64,000 bases of DNA from Aristolochia californica (taxonomy: Eukaryota > Streptophyta > Magnoliopsida > Piperales > Aristolochiaceae), in the NCBI GenBank assembly GCA_029961685.1, contig JARWKL010000002.1, positions 29,356,908-29,420,907 of the forward strand. Reading direction: 5' to 3'. Made by a program: the position numbers and the translations under genes. This document shows, in pieces, positions 63,783 through 64,000 of this stretch. The stretch's first letter is position 1. Each line of letters opens with the position of its first letter. The notes under the pieces were generated by a model that worked only from the letters and a program-made list of their open reading frames with translations, had not been told where the DNA came from and made no database searches.

Positions 63783-64000
63783 AACTCCATAAGCCATGTA
63801 TGGGAAATTCCACAAGTACACCACCCTAATAATCGCTTGGTGGAGTTTTATAGGAAAAGGACTTCTAACTGATCCTAACATGTTTTAAGAGTGGTGGATA
63901 TGAATGCCACCAACATGTTGAGGATGCAAGTGGCCTAATGATCCAAAAATTTCAAGGGGTAGAAAAAATTAAATTCTCAAGTTAAGGTGTGGTGGGATAT

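Larger units (their letters stand above)
48805..64000 (+). repeat. Satellite array, domain III (forward, about 489 bp subfamily)
   Basis: About 31 forward monomers of a distinct subfamily. GAACTCC landmarks at 50844, 51334, 51824 and 52318 give spacings near 490 bp. Nearly all copies have 8 extra bases, GCAAATAG, between GATATAAG and ATCGCAAC, and TTTCAAGGAGTAG in place of TTAGGGGGAGTAG. They also favour CCACAAACATG over CCACAAGCATG. Both diagnostic states are present in the first monomer after the joint (49.04 and 49.27 kb), so the subfamily change coincides with the orientation change. Near 63.2-63.7 kb some copies revert to the domain I state. The array continues past the right edge. Confidence 0.95.

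Noticed and set aside
1..64000. CRISPR array, because of regular spacing of conserved blocks.
   Set aside because: The whole period is conserved, not short repeats with unique spacers, and the period of about 481 bp is far outside CRISPR spacing.

Overview
The whole 64 kb window is one AT-rich satellite DNA array. A single monomer of about 481-490 bp repeats head to tail roughly 130 times (window length divided by monomer length), with no unique sequence between copies. I find no protein-coding gene, rRNA, tRNA, CRISPR array or intact transposon. Every open reading frame of 60-120 codons is the same two antiparallel stretches of the monomer, recurring with frameshifts. An array this long, with nested higher-order repeats and internal inversion, points to eukaryotic heterochromatin: pericentromere, centromere, knob or subtelomere. 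A plant host is my guess from monomer length and style only. I cannot name the species or match the monomer to a named satellite.

Layout. Domain I (1 to about 32,505) has monomers of about 481 bp in the orientation I call forward. Domain II (about 32,508-48,756) is the same family in reverse orientation, about 34 monomers. Domain III (about 48,805-64,000) is forward again, but is a distinct subfamily of about 489 bp. It carries an extra 8 bp (GCAAATAG) and TTTCAAGGAG where domains I and II usually have TTAGGGGGAG. The I/II junction is a simple inversion joint with microhomology. The II/III junction is a patchwork of short pieces in alternating orientation.

Nested on the monomer period are higher-order repeats. 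Domain I has three separate pairs of 5-monomer spacing (about 2,404 bp): 4.2-9.0 kb (about 99.9% identical), 20.3-24.7 kb (about 99%) and 26.1-29.5 kb (older), plus a diffuse 8-9-monomer relationship between 15.5-17.2 and 19.9-21.0 kb. Domain II has related blocks 3, 4, 6 and 9 monomers apart. Domain III has a 4-monomer unit (about 1,955 bp) in roughly three copies from 54.8 to 60.2 kb. Rare patches carrying domain III markers occur in domains I and II, suggesting exchange between subfamilies or retained ancestral variants.

Each monomer has a conserved order of landmarks in forward orientation: a GTTAAC palindrome; a pyrimidine-rich stretch ending in a variable T-tract followed by CAGATCC; an A-rich block around GATATAAGATCGCAAC; A/T-tract DNA; TTTGGGAAATTCCACTAGT; then a 27 bp imperfect hairpin (CCACAAGCAT, 7 bp loop, ATGCAAGTGG) followed by a purine run (AGGGGGAGTAGAAAA). 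Nothing indicates that the array encodes protein. Its interest lies in array architecture, the two inversion joints and the conserved hairpin beside one of them. Alignments, percentages and breakpoints were judged by eye.
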